This document shows positions 5,820-13,543 of a stretch of DNA of 16,284 nucleotides, piece by piece. Within the stretch, counting starts at the first letter, position 1. Every line of letters starts with the position of its first letter. Location of the stretch: NCBI GenBank assembly GCA_021777685.1, contig JAJYDH010000082.1, positions 1-16,284 of the forward strand, written 5' to 3'. The notes below the pieces were generated by a model that was not told where the DNA came from, searched no databases, and worked only from the letters and a program-made list of their open reading frames with translations. The DNA is from Planctomycetota bacterium. GTDB taxonomy: Bacteria; Planctomycetota; Planctomycetia; Isosphaerales; Isosphaeraceae. A program made the position numbers and the translations under genes.

Positions 5820-8487
5820 CGAAGGCCTCCCATTCGTCAAAGGGCAAGATGCCGAGGTCGCGGTAGACCTGGAGACGGTAGAGCTGATACTGATACCAGA
5901 GCGTCACCAGGAGGTTCTCGTTGGTGATCACGGCGGTCTGGGCGTTGATCAGGTTGACGGTATTCACCGCGTTCTGGGAGCCGACGTTGGGCTGCGGCGG
6001 GGCGATGATCTGCTCGAACGCCTGGTCCTTGACGCGCACGCTCAGCACCAGGTTCCGCTGGACGATCTGGTATTGCAAGTACAGCAGCTGCATCTGGCGG
6101 ATCTCGTTGCGGAGCTGATACTTGATGAAGTCCTCGGTGTTCTGGAGGGTCCGGCGCTGCCGCTGGTAGTTGATCAGGGCCGTCCGGAAGCTGTTCCGTT
6201 CGGCGACGCGGACCAGGGGCAGCTCGGCGTTGATGACGAGCGAGAACTCCTTGGCCTGGTCGACGAAGCCGAAGGGGTTGTTGGTGGTCGGCGGGGTGAT
6301 GAACTGGTTGGTGACCGCGACGTTCAGGACGCCCTTGAGGGCGTTGGCCGTGACGCGGATTTGCCTCCACGTATCATACAACTGGGCTCGGGCGTTCATC
6401 AAGTCGAGGCGGTTTTCCAGCGCCACCCGCTCGGACGTCACGAGCAGATCTTCCAGGCCGCGGGAGTCGGGCTGGGCGAAGACCTCATGGTAGGACCGCC
6501 CGTCGAGCACCAGGTCCTCCAGCTTTGGCAGCCTGGCGACGATCACGTCGAGCTGGTCCAGCTCGCGCCTCGGGCTGAGCGACCAGCGGTCGATCTCCTC
6601 GAAGACCCCCTTGAAGCCGCGGGTCCTGGCCCGGTCGATGATGAGCGGGACGTCGGGCGGCATACCGAGCTGGATCTTGAACGAGTCCAGGTCGTTGCGG
6701 TAGGTCGTCTGCGATCCGATGAGCGTCTGCCGGGCGTTCTGCACCTGCTGGTTGATCTGGTCGAGCTGGAGCTGGGTCAGGCCCGAGGACTCGCCGTTGA
6801 TCAGCTCCTTGTAGACCAGGGCGAAGCGCTCGAAGACCGAGAGGTTCTTGACGTTGTTCTCGACGAGCATGACGTCCTCGACGACGTTGAGGAATCCGGT
6901 CGTCGGGTCGCTGTTGCCGGAGCCGGCAGAGAAGCCGCCGGTGGTGACGTTGGTGCCGAACTGGATTTGCGTGCCGCCCGTCAGGGTCGTGACGACGAAC
7001 TGCTGGCGGAACTGGGCGAAGCTCCGGACCGAATAGAGCAGGTTGCGCTCGGCCTGCGTCAGGGCCTCCAGCGTCACGGCCCGGCCGCCGCCGCGGAGGA
7101 ACGGCACGATCGCCTGGAACGGCAGATAGGAGTGGACCGTCGGCTGCATCGGGTTCTTGCCGACGAAGTTGAAGACGAGCTGGTTGGCGAACGACGCCAC
7201 GACCTTGGCGCCGTTGTCGAACAGCTTGCCGACGCCGGCGACCGTCCCGTAATTGAGCGTCGAGATCTGCGAGCCGGTCCCCCGCGTGTTATAGAGGAAG
7301 CTGTTGGACGGGATCTGGGTCGGCAGGGTGCCGCCGCCGACGCCCCCGCCGGCCCCCGCCCCGCCGACCCCCGTGGTGGGCGAGAGCCCCGCGACGAACT
7401 GGGGGCCGAACGAGAACCGCTGGAGCGTGACCGGCAGGGCGTTGAGGTACATGTTCTCCAGCTGGAACTGATAGACCCGGCTGTTCATGATGGCGAGCTG
7501 GAACGCCTTCTCCATCGTCAGGAGGTAGGGCCGGCTGTTGGCGGGCAGGCCGCCGGCGATCGCCTCGTCCATCTGGATGTTCTCGGGGATGAACATCGAG
7601 GCGAGCTTGGAGGAGATCTCCTCGGCCTGGCGGAACTGGTCGGGGGTCTGTCCCGGGGGGGGGGCGACGGGCTTGGAGAGGTCGTCGTCGAGCGGCCGGG
7701 GGTCGCCGGGCAGTCGGGGCGTCTGGAGCGGGTCGCTCCGGGGCGTGGTGGTCGGGTCCTGGGGCGGGACCGCCGGCGTCGATGGCGTTTGCGTGGGCAT
7801 TGGTCCCGCGGGGTCTTGCATCGCGGCCCGCCGCACGCCGTCGTCCTTCACGCCGGCCTTCACCGGGGCCGGTCGAGGCGCCGGGACCTGGCGGTTGGCG
7901 GGGGCCGTCGCGGAGCTGGCCGCAAGGGAAGTCGGCGACATCCCCGGTCGCTTCGTCCCGGAATTCGCGGCGGATGGCGGGACGCCGGCGGTCGGGGGCG
8001 ACCCGGCCGGGGGCGTGCCGGGCCGGAACGGGCCGGGTTCGATCGCCGGCGGGGGCGGCAGGGCCGGGCCGGGCGCCGCCGCGGGGGCCTGCCTGGGCGG
8101 GGGCGACTGGTAGCGTTGCTCGTCCTCCAGCAGCTTCAGGTAGCCGGTCCCCTCCACGGGCATGATCATCCGGTGCTCGGGCCACTGGGGGACGGGCGAG
8201 AGCGACTGGGCCGCCATGTCGTCCGGCGGCGCGGGGGGCCTGTCCGGGTCATACGGGTCGGCGAACCGGGCGAGCGCGGGCGGGTCGACCGAGAAGACGT
8301 CGAGCCGGTAGCGCGGGTCGCGGCTCTTCTCGAAGACCGCCTCGGTGACGTCCTGATTGGCCCATTCGCGGTAGAATTCGCGGCCGCACCCGGACGACAG
8401 CCCGAACGCCAGAAGGGCGATCGCGACGGTCCGGCGGGGCCGTCGTCGTTCTCCGGGTCGATGTGACGAGGCGGCGCGTGTCTTCAT
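5704..8487 (-). CDS. TolC-family outer-membrane efflux lipoprotein with long proline-rich N-terminal region
   Basis: The 927-residue protein is the first gene of the efflux operon and would form the outer-membrane channel. An Arg-rich start and hydrophobic segment (VAIALLAFGLSSGC) resemble a lipoprotein signal, with C34 as the likely lipidated residue, although the -3 position is Ser rather than Leu. A segment of about 70 residues with EKSRDPRYRLDV follows, then a Pro/Ala/Thr-rich stretch (about 105-310). From about 320 to 890 comes the TolC-like domain with long amphipathic, Gln/Asn-rich helices (for example LQLDQINQQVQNARQTLIGS and YQYQLYRLQVYRDLGILPFD). The domain is much longer than E. 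coli TolC (about 490 residues) and has a Gly-rich loop near residue 375. GAGG lies 10 nt before the ATG. The last 37 codons, after the expected end of the TolC fold, overlap the next gene. Confidence 0.88.
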   Translation of the reverse strand: MKTRAASSHRPGERRRPRRTVAIALLAFGLSSGCGREFYREWANQDVTEAVFEKSRDPRYRLDVFSVDPPALARFADPYDPDRPPAPPDDMAAQSLSPVPQWPEHRMIMPVEGTGYLKLLEDEQRYQSPPPRQAPAAAPGPALPPPPAIEPGPFRPGTPPAGSPPTAGVPPSAANSGTKRPGMSPTSLAASSATAPANRQVPAPRPAPVKAGVKDDGVRRAAMQDPAGPMPTQTPSTPAVPPQDPTTTPRSDPLQTPRLPGDPRPLDDDLSKPVAPPPGQTPDQFRQAEEISSKLASMFIPENIQMDEAIAGGLPANSRPYLLTMEKAFQLAIMNSRVYQFQLENMYLNALPVTLQRFSFGPQFVAGLSPTTGVGGAGAGGGVGGGTLPTQIPSNSFLYNTRGTGSQISTLNYGTVAGVGKLFDNGAKVVASFANQLVFNFVGKNPMQPTVHSYLPFQAIVPFLRGGGRAVTLEALTQAERNLLYSVRSFAQFRQQFVVTTLTGGTQIQFGTNVTTGGFSAGSGNSDPTTGFLNVVEDVMLVENNVKNLSVFERFALVYKELINGESSGLTQLQLDQINQQVQNARQTLIGSQTTYRNDLDSFKIQLGMPPDVPLIIDRARTRGFKGVFEEIDRWSLSPRRELDQLDVIVARLPKLEDLVLDGRSYHEVFAQPDSRGLEDLLVTSERVALENRLDLMNARAQLYDTWRQIRVTANALKGVLNVAVTNQFITPPTTNNPFGFVDQAKEFSLVINAELPLVRVAERNSFRTALINYQRQRRTLQNTEDFIKYQLRNEIRQMQLLYLQYQIVQRNLVLSVRVKDQAFEQIIAPPQPNVGSQNAVNTVNLINAQTAVITNENLLVTLWYQYQLYRLQVYRDLGILPFDEWEAFDEIFPPDRTGRAADVAIDRQGRPAVARSGAPSSAVGRN
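5826..5831 (-). promoter_or_regulatory. Ribosome binding site of the membrane-fusion gene, inside the upstream gene
   Basis: GGGAGG on the minus strand lies 6 nt before the ATG at 5819. It selects that start over the ATG at 5840 and lies within the coding sequence of the outer-membrane factor. Confidence 0.75.
7655..7664 (-). repeat. Homopolymer of ten C (coding strand) in the outer-membrane factor gene
   Basis: The plus strand shows ten consecutive G, so the coding strand has ten C within codons for Ala-Pro-Pro-Pro-Gly just before the TolC-like domain. Tracts of this length are prone to slippage. A change of one base would frameshift the gene before its channel domain. Confidence 0.9.
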
Positions 8488-8926
8488 GACAATATGACCT
8501 CGGTATTGCCCCCGGGCCGGCGTCTGCCAGGCGCCCCGGTCCGGCGGCGTTCGATATCTGCGGTGGGACGATCGGGGGCCTCCGGCCCGGCCCGGACGCC
8601 TGACGGCGTCGGGCTCAGAGGGTTGGGGCCGGCGCCCTTCACACGATCTGGGGTATCGGTCGCGCCGGACGCGCCGGATGAGCCGAAATGGAGGGTCGTC
8701 CGGGCGGGCTTTTCCGGGGCGATCGCACGGCTTTGTGTGAAGTCAAGGCCGGTTTCGGGTCGAACTAGACCCTGGGAATGGATTCCCTCGGCGGCGAAGG
8801 AGTCGCGCCGGGCTGGCCTGGGGCGGTAGGGCAGGGAGGCCCGGCCCCGAGGGATTCCGGCCGCGGGCGGGGGGCTCGTCCCCCTTTCGGCGGCGGCGAT
8901 CTGAGGCTTGGAGGAGGGATACTCCG
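8488..8926. other. Divergent intergenic region with hairpin-forming leader for the FG-GAP gene
   Basis: This 439-bp stretch separates the efflux operon from the FG-GAP gene, which run away from each other, so it must hold promoters for both. No convincing gene is present; open frames here lack recognisable motifs. CTTCACAC (8637-8644) and GTGTGAAG (8735-8742) form an inverted pair 90 bp apart, a possible operator pair. On the minus strand TTGACT (8741-8746) could be a -35 element, but no good -10 follows. Toward the FG-GAP gene, GGATTCCCTCGG (8780-8791) can pair with CCGAGGGATTCC (8847-8858) with one mismatch, enclosing a second stem (GGCCT 8815-8819 with AGGCC 8837-8841). Closer to the start, GGGGG-CTCGT-CCCCC-TTT (8870-8887) looks like a small stem-loop. 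Confidence 0.55.
8910..8918 (+). promoter_or_regulatory. Strong ribosome binding site of the FG-GAP protein gene
   Basis: GGAGGAGGG lies 8 nt before the ATG at 8927. It fixes the start so that the protein begins with the Arg-rich leader and LEERRLLSA motif. Confidence 0.8.
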
Positions 8927-11773
8927 ATGCGTTTGGGCAAACACCGGCCCGGTCCGTCGTCGACACGGCGGCGATGGGCATATCTGCCGGCGGGCGACAC
9001 GCTCGAAGAGCGACGCCTGCTCTCGGCGGCGGTCGACCTGGCGACCACTCAGTCGTCGAACCTCGGCGTCCAGTTCATCGGGAAGGGCGTCTACGCCGGC
9101 TATACCGTCACCGACGTCGGCAACACGACGGGCAGCGGCTATGATGACTTCGTCGTGGCCGCCCCCGGGCTCGCGGCCCCGACCACCGGCGCCCCGACCT
9201 TCACCGGGACCAGCACGGTCTACCTGGTCTTCGGGTCGAAGCAGGTCAACGTGAGCTCCTTCTCCTCCACGAACTGGCTCCAGCTCGCCCCGGGGCAGCG
9301 GGGCGCCGACCTGGCGCAGCTCGGCACGCTCGGCACGCCCCCGGCGATCGCCCAGGTGAACCCGACGATCGCCCAGCCGGCCCCGCCGGCGGTCCCGATC
9401 ACCGGATATAACTTCGACGGCCTGACCTTCACGACAGGCACGACGGCGAACTCGGGCCTGGGCTTCTCCGTCGCCGCGCTGGGCGATATCAACGGCGACG
9501 GCCTCAACGACTTCGCCATCGGCGCCCCGAACGAGGCCGGTGGGGGCGCGGTCTACATCATCTATGGGAGCGCGGGGCTGACCTCGATCCCGATCGCCAG
9601 CAAGTCGATCAACCTCGACTCGACCGCCGGGCAGGCCGTCCTCTCCGGGGTGGGCCGGGGAGATCTGAAGTTCGTCGGCTCCAGCCTGCCGGGGACGCCG
9701 GGCGCCCAGGGGAACCAGGTCGGCTATTCGGTGGCCGGGCTGGGGAATTTCCTCAACCCGGGCACCATCGGGCTCGCCGGGACCCTGGGCTATGACATCG
9801 CGATCGGCGTCCCGGGCCTGAACTCGGACACTGGCGCCGTGTTCGCCCTCTCCGGCAACCGGCTCACCTCGCTCGTCTCCGGCTCGACCACGGACCTCAG
9901 CACGACGCTCGGGACCACCGGCTACGCGAACGAGTATACCGGGATCAACGTGGGGGATCGCGTCGGCGCCTCGGTCGCCTCCGGCGGCAACTTCGACGGG
10001 GCCAGGACGACGACGGGGAACCTCACCGTCGACGACCTCCTGATCGGCGCGCCCGGCGTCGGCTCGGGGACGGGGGCCGCTTATCTCGTCTACGGCATCC
10101 AGAATACCGTCAACAACATCCTGCCGGCGACATCGACGCTCGGCCAGGTGGTGTCCCTGAGCCAGCTCGCTCTGGCGCCGGCCACGATCCCACCGTTCAA
10201 CAACCCGCTCCAGGGGCTGGTCTTCTCCGGCGGCCCGACCAACCTGTTCGGCTTCTCGGTCTCCTCGGCCGGCGACTTCAACGGTGACGGCTACGGCGAC
10301 ATCATCATCGGGGCCCCCTCGGGCGCCGGCTCGGCCTCGATCTACTACGGCCAGGGTCCGCTCTCGAATCGGTACACCGGCAATTACGGGGCCTCGGCGA
10401 TCCCGCCGCTCAACCCGGTCGGCACCGTGCCCGCGCTCCCGCTCCCGCTGATCTTCACCGGCGCCCCCGCCCTCAGCCCGACCCCCACCATCCCGGGCGA
10501 CCTGGTCGGCTTCTCGGTCTCCTACGTGGGCGACATCCCCGGCGAGGGGATCAACGGCGTGCTCATCGGGGCCCCCGGGTCGAACAACGGCGCCGGCGAG
10601 GCCTACGTCGTCCCGGGCAACTACGCGTCGACCGGCACCCCGGCCGCGCCCAATGCCGCGTTCCCCAGCCAGGTGGCGCTCGCCACCGCCATCGGCAACC
10701 CGACCTACGCCATCCTCCCGCTGGTCCTCACCGGCTCGACCGCCGGGGGCCCGGCCTACCTCGGCACGTCTGTCTCGGGCCGCCAGTTCTTCCTCCCGAC
10801 CCAGGCGGCGACGGTCGACGCCGACAAGATCCCCGACGTCTTCGTGGGCGCGCCGGGCTTCTCCTTCACCGCGCCGAACGCCAACACTCCCGGCCGCGTC
10901 ATGGCCGGGGCCGGCTTCGCGCTCCAAGGGGCCTTCCTCCCGGTCGGCATCCCCAACAACGTCCTGCTCACCTCGGCGGGGGTCAACTCCAACAACCCGA
11001 CGGGGACCTACACCCTGACGGCGACCGGCTCGGCCACCTTCTACATCTTCAGCACCGCGGCCACGGGCACCACCCCGGCCTTCGACCCGACCGTCGACCT
11101 GACCAGCCCGATCACGCTGACGATCAACGGCGTGACGTTCACGAACATCACGCTCACCAAGGGCAAGGACTCGACGGGCGCCAACGACGTCTCCTTCGCC
11201 CTGACCGCCGCCCAGGTCGCCTCGCTCGGCCTGGTCGGGGGCTCGACGGCGACGATCTCCATCCGGGGCACGACGAACGCCGCCGGCGGTAGCGCCGTGT
11301 TCGTCGCCAAGGCCGCGGGCGTGACCGTGACCGCCGGAGGAGGCGGCGGCGGCGGCGGCGGGGCCGGGATCGCCGGGCCGACCGCCCTGACCATCCTAGC
11401 CCCGCCGATCTTCACCGGGCTCTATGCCGGCCAGCCCTACCCGCCGGTCTCTCAGCTCGAGCACCTGACCACCTACCAGCCGATCCCGGTGACGATCGCC
11501 TACCAGCAATTCCTGGCCCAGCCCGGCTTCCTCGCCCGCGAGGAGGTCTATCACCACCCGAGCAAGGCGAAGGGGGCCCACCAGGCCCCGAGAGGCTCGG
11601 TCCTCTACGTCGCCGCCATCGGCTACAAGAGCGAGAACAAGTACTCCAAGAAGAACACCCTGCCCCACGCGACCCTGAGCAGGAGCAAGTTCACCTACGG
11701 CAAGTCGATCACCTTCACCCACAAGGTCAAGGTCATCCCGAGGAGCCAGCAGACCGAGACGTTCTCCGCCTGA
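8927..11773 (+). CDS. Secreted FG-GAP/integrin-like beta-propeller protein with planctomycete N-terminal motif
   Basis: This 948-residue protein has an Arg-rich N-terminus followed by LEERRLLSA (26-34), the motif of the planctomycete extracellular family (Pfam Planc_extracel type), so it is probably exported. Seven FG-GAP-like blades can be read, ending near residues 104, 215, 310, 390, 475, 565 and 670. Examples are GFSVAALGDINGDGLNDFAI (179-198) and GFSVSSAGDFNGDGYGDIII (442-461). Only these two keep a full DxNGDGxxD calcium loop (187-195 and 450-458); the others are degenerate. Seven blades match the integrin-alpha propeller. A beta-rich domain (about 680-800), a run of nine Gly (804-812) and a basic C-terminal domain of about 130 residues follow. 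No cysteine, sortase or PEP-CTERM anchor is seen. Role inferred: surface or matrix adhesion or binding; the ligand is unknown. Confidence 0.88.
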   Translation: MRLGKHRPGPSSTRRRWAYLPAGDTLEERRLLSAAVDLATTQSSNLGVQFIGKGVYAGYTVTDVGNTTGSGYDDFVVAAPGLAAPTTGAPTFTGTSTVYLVFGSKQVNVSSFSSTNWLQLAPGQRGADLAQLGTLGTPPAIAQVNPTIAQPAPPAVPITGYNFDGLTFTTGTTANSGLGFSVAALGDINGDGLNDFAIGAPNEAGGGAVYIIYGSAGLTSIPIASKSINLDSTAGQAVLSGVGRGDLKFVGSSLPGTPGAQGNQVGYSVAGLGNFLNPGTIGLAGTLGYDIAIGVPGLNSDTGAVFALSGNRLTSLVSGSTTDLSTTLGTTGYANEYTGINVGDRVGASVASGGNFDGARTTTGNLTVDDLLIGAPGVGSGTGAAYLVYGIQNTVNNILPATSTLGQVVSLSQLALAPATIPPFNNPLQGLVFSGGPTNLFGFSVSSAGDFNGDGYGDIIIGAPSGAGSASIYYGQGPLSNRYTGNYGASAIPPLNPVGTVPALPLPLIFTGAPALSPTPTIPGDLVGFSVSYVGDIPGEGINGVLIGAPGSNNGAGEAYVVPGNYASTGTPAAPNAAFPSQVALATAIGNPTYAILPLVLTGSTAGGPAYLGTSVSGRQFFLPTQAATVDADKIPDVFVGAPGFSFTAPNANTPGRVMAGAGFALQGAFLPVGIPNNVLLTSAGVNSNNPTGTYTLTATGSATFYIFSTAATGTTPAFDPTVDLTSPITLTINGVTFTNITLTKGKDSTGANDVSFALTAAQVASLGLVGGSTATISIRGTTNAAGGSAVFVAKAAGVTVTAGGGGGGGGGAGIAGPTALTILAPPIFTGLYAGQPYPPVSQLEHLTTYQPIPVTIAYQQFLAQPGFLAREEVYHHPSKAKGAHQAPRGSVLYVAAIGYKSENKYSKKNTLPHATLSRSKFTYGKSITFTHKVKVIPRSQQTETFSA
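11336..11362 (+). repeat. Trinucleotide GGA/GGC/GGG run encoding nine glycines
   Basis: Two GGA codons, six GGC codons and one GGG codon encode a flexible poly-Gly linker between the beta-rich and C-terminal domains of the FG-GAP protein. Slippage here would change linker length by whole residues without a frameshift. Confidence 0.85.
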
Positions 11774-11796
11774 CCGGCCGCCTCGGAGGTCGAATC

Positions 11797-11847
11797 GCGC
11801 GGCCGGCCGCCCTCGCCCCTCTCGGGCGAAGGGCGGCCGGCCCGCGC
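11797..11847. terminator. Bidirectional hairpin between convergent genes
   Basis: GGCCGGCCGCCCT (11801-11813) pairs perfectly with AGGGCGGCCGGCC (11830-11842). An inner CGCCC/GGGCG stem (11814-11818 with 11824-11828) caps it with loop CTCTC and one bulged A. GCGC on either side can extend it past one bulged base. It fills the gap between the FG-GAP stop (11773) and the decarboxylase stop (11849). No T-run follows on either strand, so it may act by hairpin strength or with other factors. Confidence 0.75.
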
Positions 11848-11848
11848 C

Positions 11849-13543
11849 TCAGAGCTGGCCGGCCAGGCGGGTCGCCAGCCGTTCGAGCGCCGGGCTCCGG
11901 TCCATCCGGTCGAGGTGGACATTGATGAGGCTGAAGCTCTCCAGATTCGCCAGCGCCGCGTCGAGCGCGGCGTCGAGTTCCCCCTCGGTCCGGACTTCCA
12001 GCCCCAGGCCGGTGCCGAGGACCTCGGGGATCTTGTGGAACTTCCACTCGTGGACGTCGTTGAACGACCCTTCGAGGATGAACCGCTCGGTCGTGTAGCC
12101 GTGGTTGTTGAGCACGATCACGATCGGGTTCAGCCCGTGCCGGGCGACCGTCGAGAGCTCCATCCCGGTCATCTGGAACGCCCCGTCGCCGACGATCACC
12201 AGCGCCCGGTGGCCGCGATTGGCCATCCCGGCGCCGACCGAGGCCGGCACGGCGAAGCCCATCGACGTGTAATAGGCCGGGCTGATGAACTCGGTCCGCC
12301 GGGTCATGTGCAGGTCGGCCGCGCCGAAGAGCGAGTCGCCGATGTCGGCGATCACGACCATGTCCTCGCCGAGCATCCGGTCGAGCCGGGCGAACAGCCG
12401 GGCCGAGGTCATCGGCGCGTCCGGGACGGCCTTCCAGGGCGCCGCGACCCCCGGCCTCGGGAGCGGGGCCGGCGGCCCGGCCGGCGTCAGCCGCCGGGCG
12501 ATCAGGCCGCGGACGAAGTCGTCGAGCCGGACGTCACGGTAGTGGTGGTGCCTGATCCGCAGGTCCTCGCTCGTCGCGTCGATGCACCGGGCGGGGTCGA
12601 GCTTGGCCGTGAAGATCCCCAGGTTGATGTCGGTCAGGAAGCAGCCGAGCATCAGCAGGCAGTCGGCCTCCTCGACGCGCTCGGCGACCTCGGCGCGGCC
12701 CATCGCCCCCTCGTAGACGCCGACGAACAGCGGGTGCCCCTCCGAGACCACGCTCTTGCCCAGGATCGTGGTCGCGATCGGCAGGCCCGTCCCCTCGGCC
12801 AGGGCGATCAGGTCGTCCTGGAGGCCGTACCGGTGGACCTCGACGTCGGCCAGGATCATCGGCCGCTTCGCCGCCATCAGCAGAGCCGAGGCCTCGTCGA
12901 GCGCCTCGCCGAGGGCGTCGGGGTCGCTCGGCGGCAGGCCGACGACCCCCCGGTGGGGCACCACGGGCGCGGCCATGACCAGGTCGCGGGGGATCTCCAG
13001 GTAGACCGGCCGCTTGTACCGCAGGGCCGCGCCGAGCACCCGGTCGATCTCGGCGAAGGCCGTCAGCGGGTCGTCGAGCACCGCCGAGGCCACCGTGATC
13101 TTCTCGAACACCTCGAACTGGGTCGAGAAGTCCTTGACCTTGTGGTGGAGCAGGGGGTTCCGCTCGCGCTCGGACATCCCGGGCGAGCCGCTCAGGACGA
13201 CCACCGGCGACTTCTCGGCGAAGGCGCCGGCCACGCTGTTGGCCGTGCTCAGGCCGCCCACGCAGTAGGTCACGCAGACGCACCCCAGCCCCTTGATCCG
13301 GGCGTAGGCGTCGGCCGCGAACCCCGCGCCGTCCTCGCGGGTCATGCCGACGAGCTGGATCGGGCTCTCCTCCAGCAGCTTGTAGAGGGTCAGGACGTAG
13401 TCGCCCGGGATGCCGAAGACGTGGTCGACGCCCATCGCGTGCAGCCGGTCGATCAGATATCGGCCGATCGAGCTGGCGGCGGGGGGCGCCGGGGGCGACC
13501 CGTCACGGGCCGGCGTCGAGGTCGGAGCGGTCGGGGTGGCCAT
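11849..13543 (-). CDS. Thiamine-diphosphate-dependent 2-oxoacid decarboxylase (pyruvate/indolepyruvate decarboxylase family)
   Basis: The cytosolic enzyme of 564 residues is predicted to decarboxylate a 2-oxo acid such as pyruvate, phenylpyruvate or indolepyruvate to an aldehyde. After a Pro/Thr-rich leader of about 25 residues comes the N-terminal PYR domain, with the activating glutamate in TREDGAGFAADAYARIKG (about residue 70). The paired histidines in NPLLHHKVKDF (about 133-134) mark decarboxylases rather than acetolactate synthases. The C-terminal PP domain has the cofactor motif GDGAFQMTGMELS through NNHGYTTER (about 451-485). Length fits the family (about 550-570). The ATG at 13543 is set by GGGAGG 9 nt upstream, and the frame upstream of it shows no family similarity. 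The start lies inside the 3' end of the cyclotransferase-like gene (41-bp overlap), so the two are probably translationally linked. The substrate cannot be decided from sequence. Confidence 0.9.
   Translation of the reverse strand: MATPTAPTSTPARDGSPPAPPAASSIGRYLIDRLHAMGVDHVFGIPGDYVLTLYKLLEESPIQLVGMTREDGAGFAADAYARIKGLGCVCVTYCVGGLSTANSVAGAFAEKSPVVVLSGSPGMSERERNPLLHHKVKDFSTQFEVFEKITVASAVLDDPLTAFAEIDRVLGAALRYKRPVYLEIPRDLVMAAPVVPHRGVVGLPPSDPDALGEALDEASALLMAAKRPMILADVEVHRYGLQDDLIALAEGTGLPIATTILGKSVVSEGHPLFVGVYEGAMGRAEVAERVEEADCLLMLGCFLTDINLGIFTAKLDPARCIDATSEDLRIRHHHYRDVRLDDFVRGLIARRLTPAGPPAPLPRPGVAAPWKAVPDAPMTSARLFARLDRMLGEDMVVIADIGDSLFGAADLHMTRRTEFISPAYYTSMGFAVPASVGAGMANRGHRALVIVGDGAFQMTGMELSTVARHGLNPIVIVLNNHGYTTERFILEGSFNDVHEWKFHKIPEVLGTGLGLEVRTEGELDAALDAALANLESFSLINVHLDRMDRSPALERLATRLAGQL

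Noticed and set aside
5296..8466. A 1056-codon open frame on the plus strand opposite the outer-membrane factor and adaptor genes
   Set aside because: It has no recognisable domain, is rich in Asp, Leu, Gly and Arg in the way typical of antisense frames in GC-rich DNA, and lies opposite well-supported genes.
8637..8742. Paired CTTCACAC/GTGTGAAG as a transcription-factor site
   Set aside because: An 8-bp inverted pair 90 bp apart can arise by chance; it is noted in the intergenic description but not claimed as a feature.
8484..8981. Minus-strand frame of 165 codons in the divergent intergenic region
   Set aside because: It runs into the start of the FG-GAP gene, has no family motif, and overlaps the expected promoter region of the efflux operon.
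8765..10927. A 720-codon minus-strand open frame opposite the FG-GAP gene
   Set aside because: Arg/Gly/Ala/Asp-rich shadow frame with no motif; the plus strand shows FG-GAP blades, the export motif and a strong SD site.
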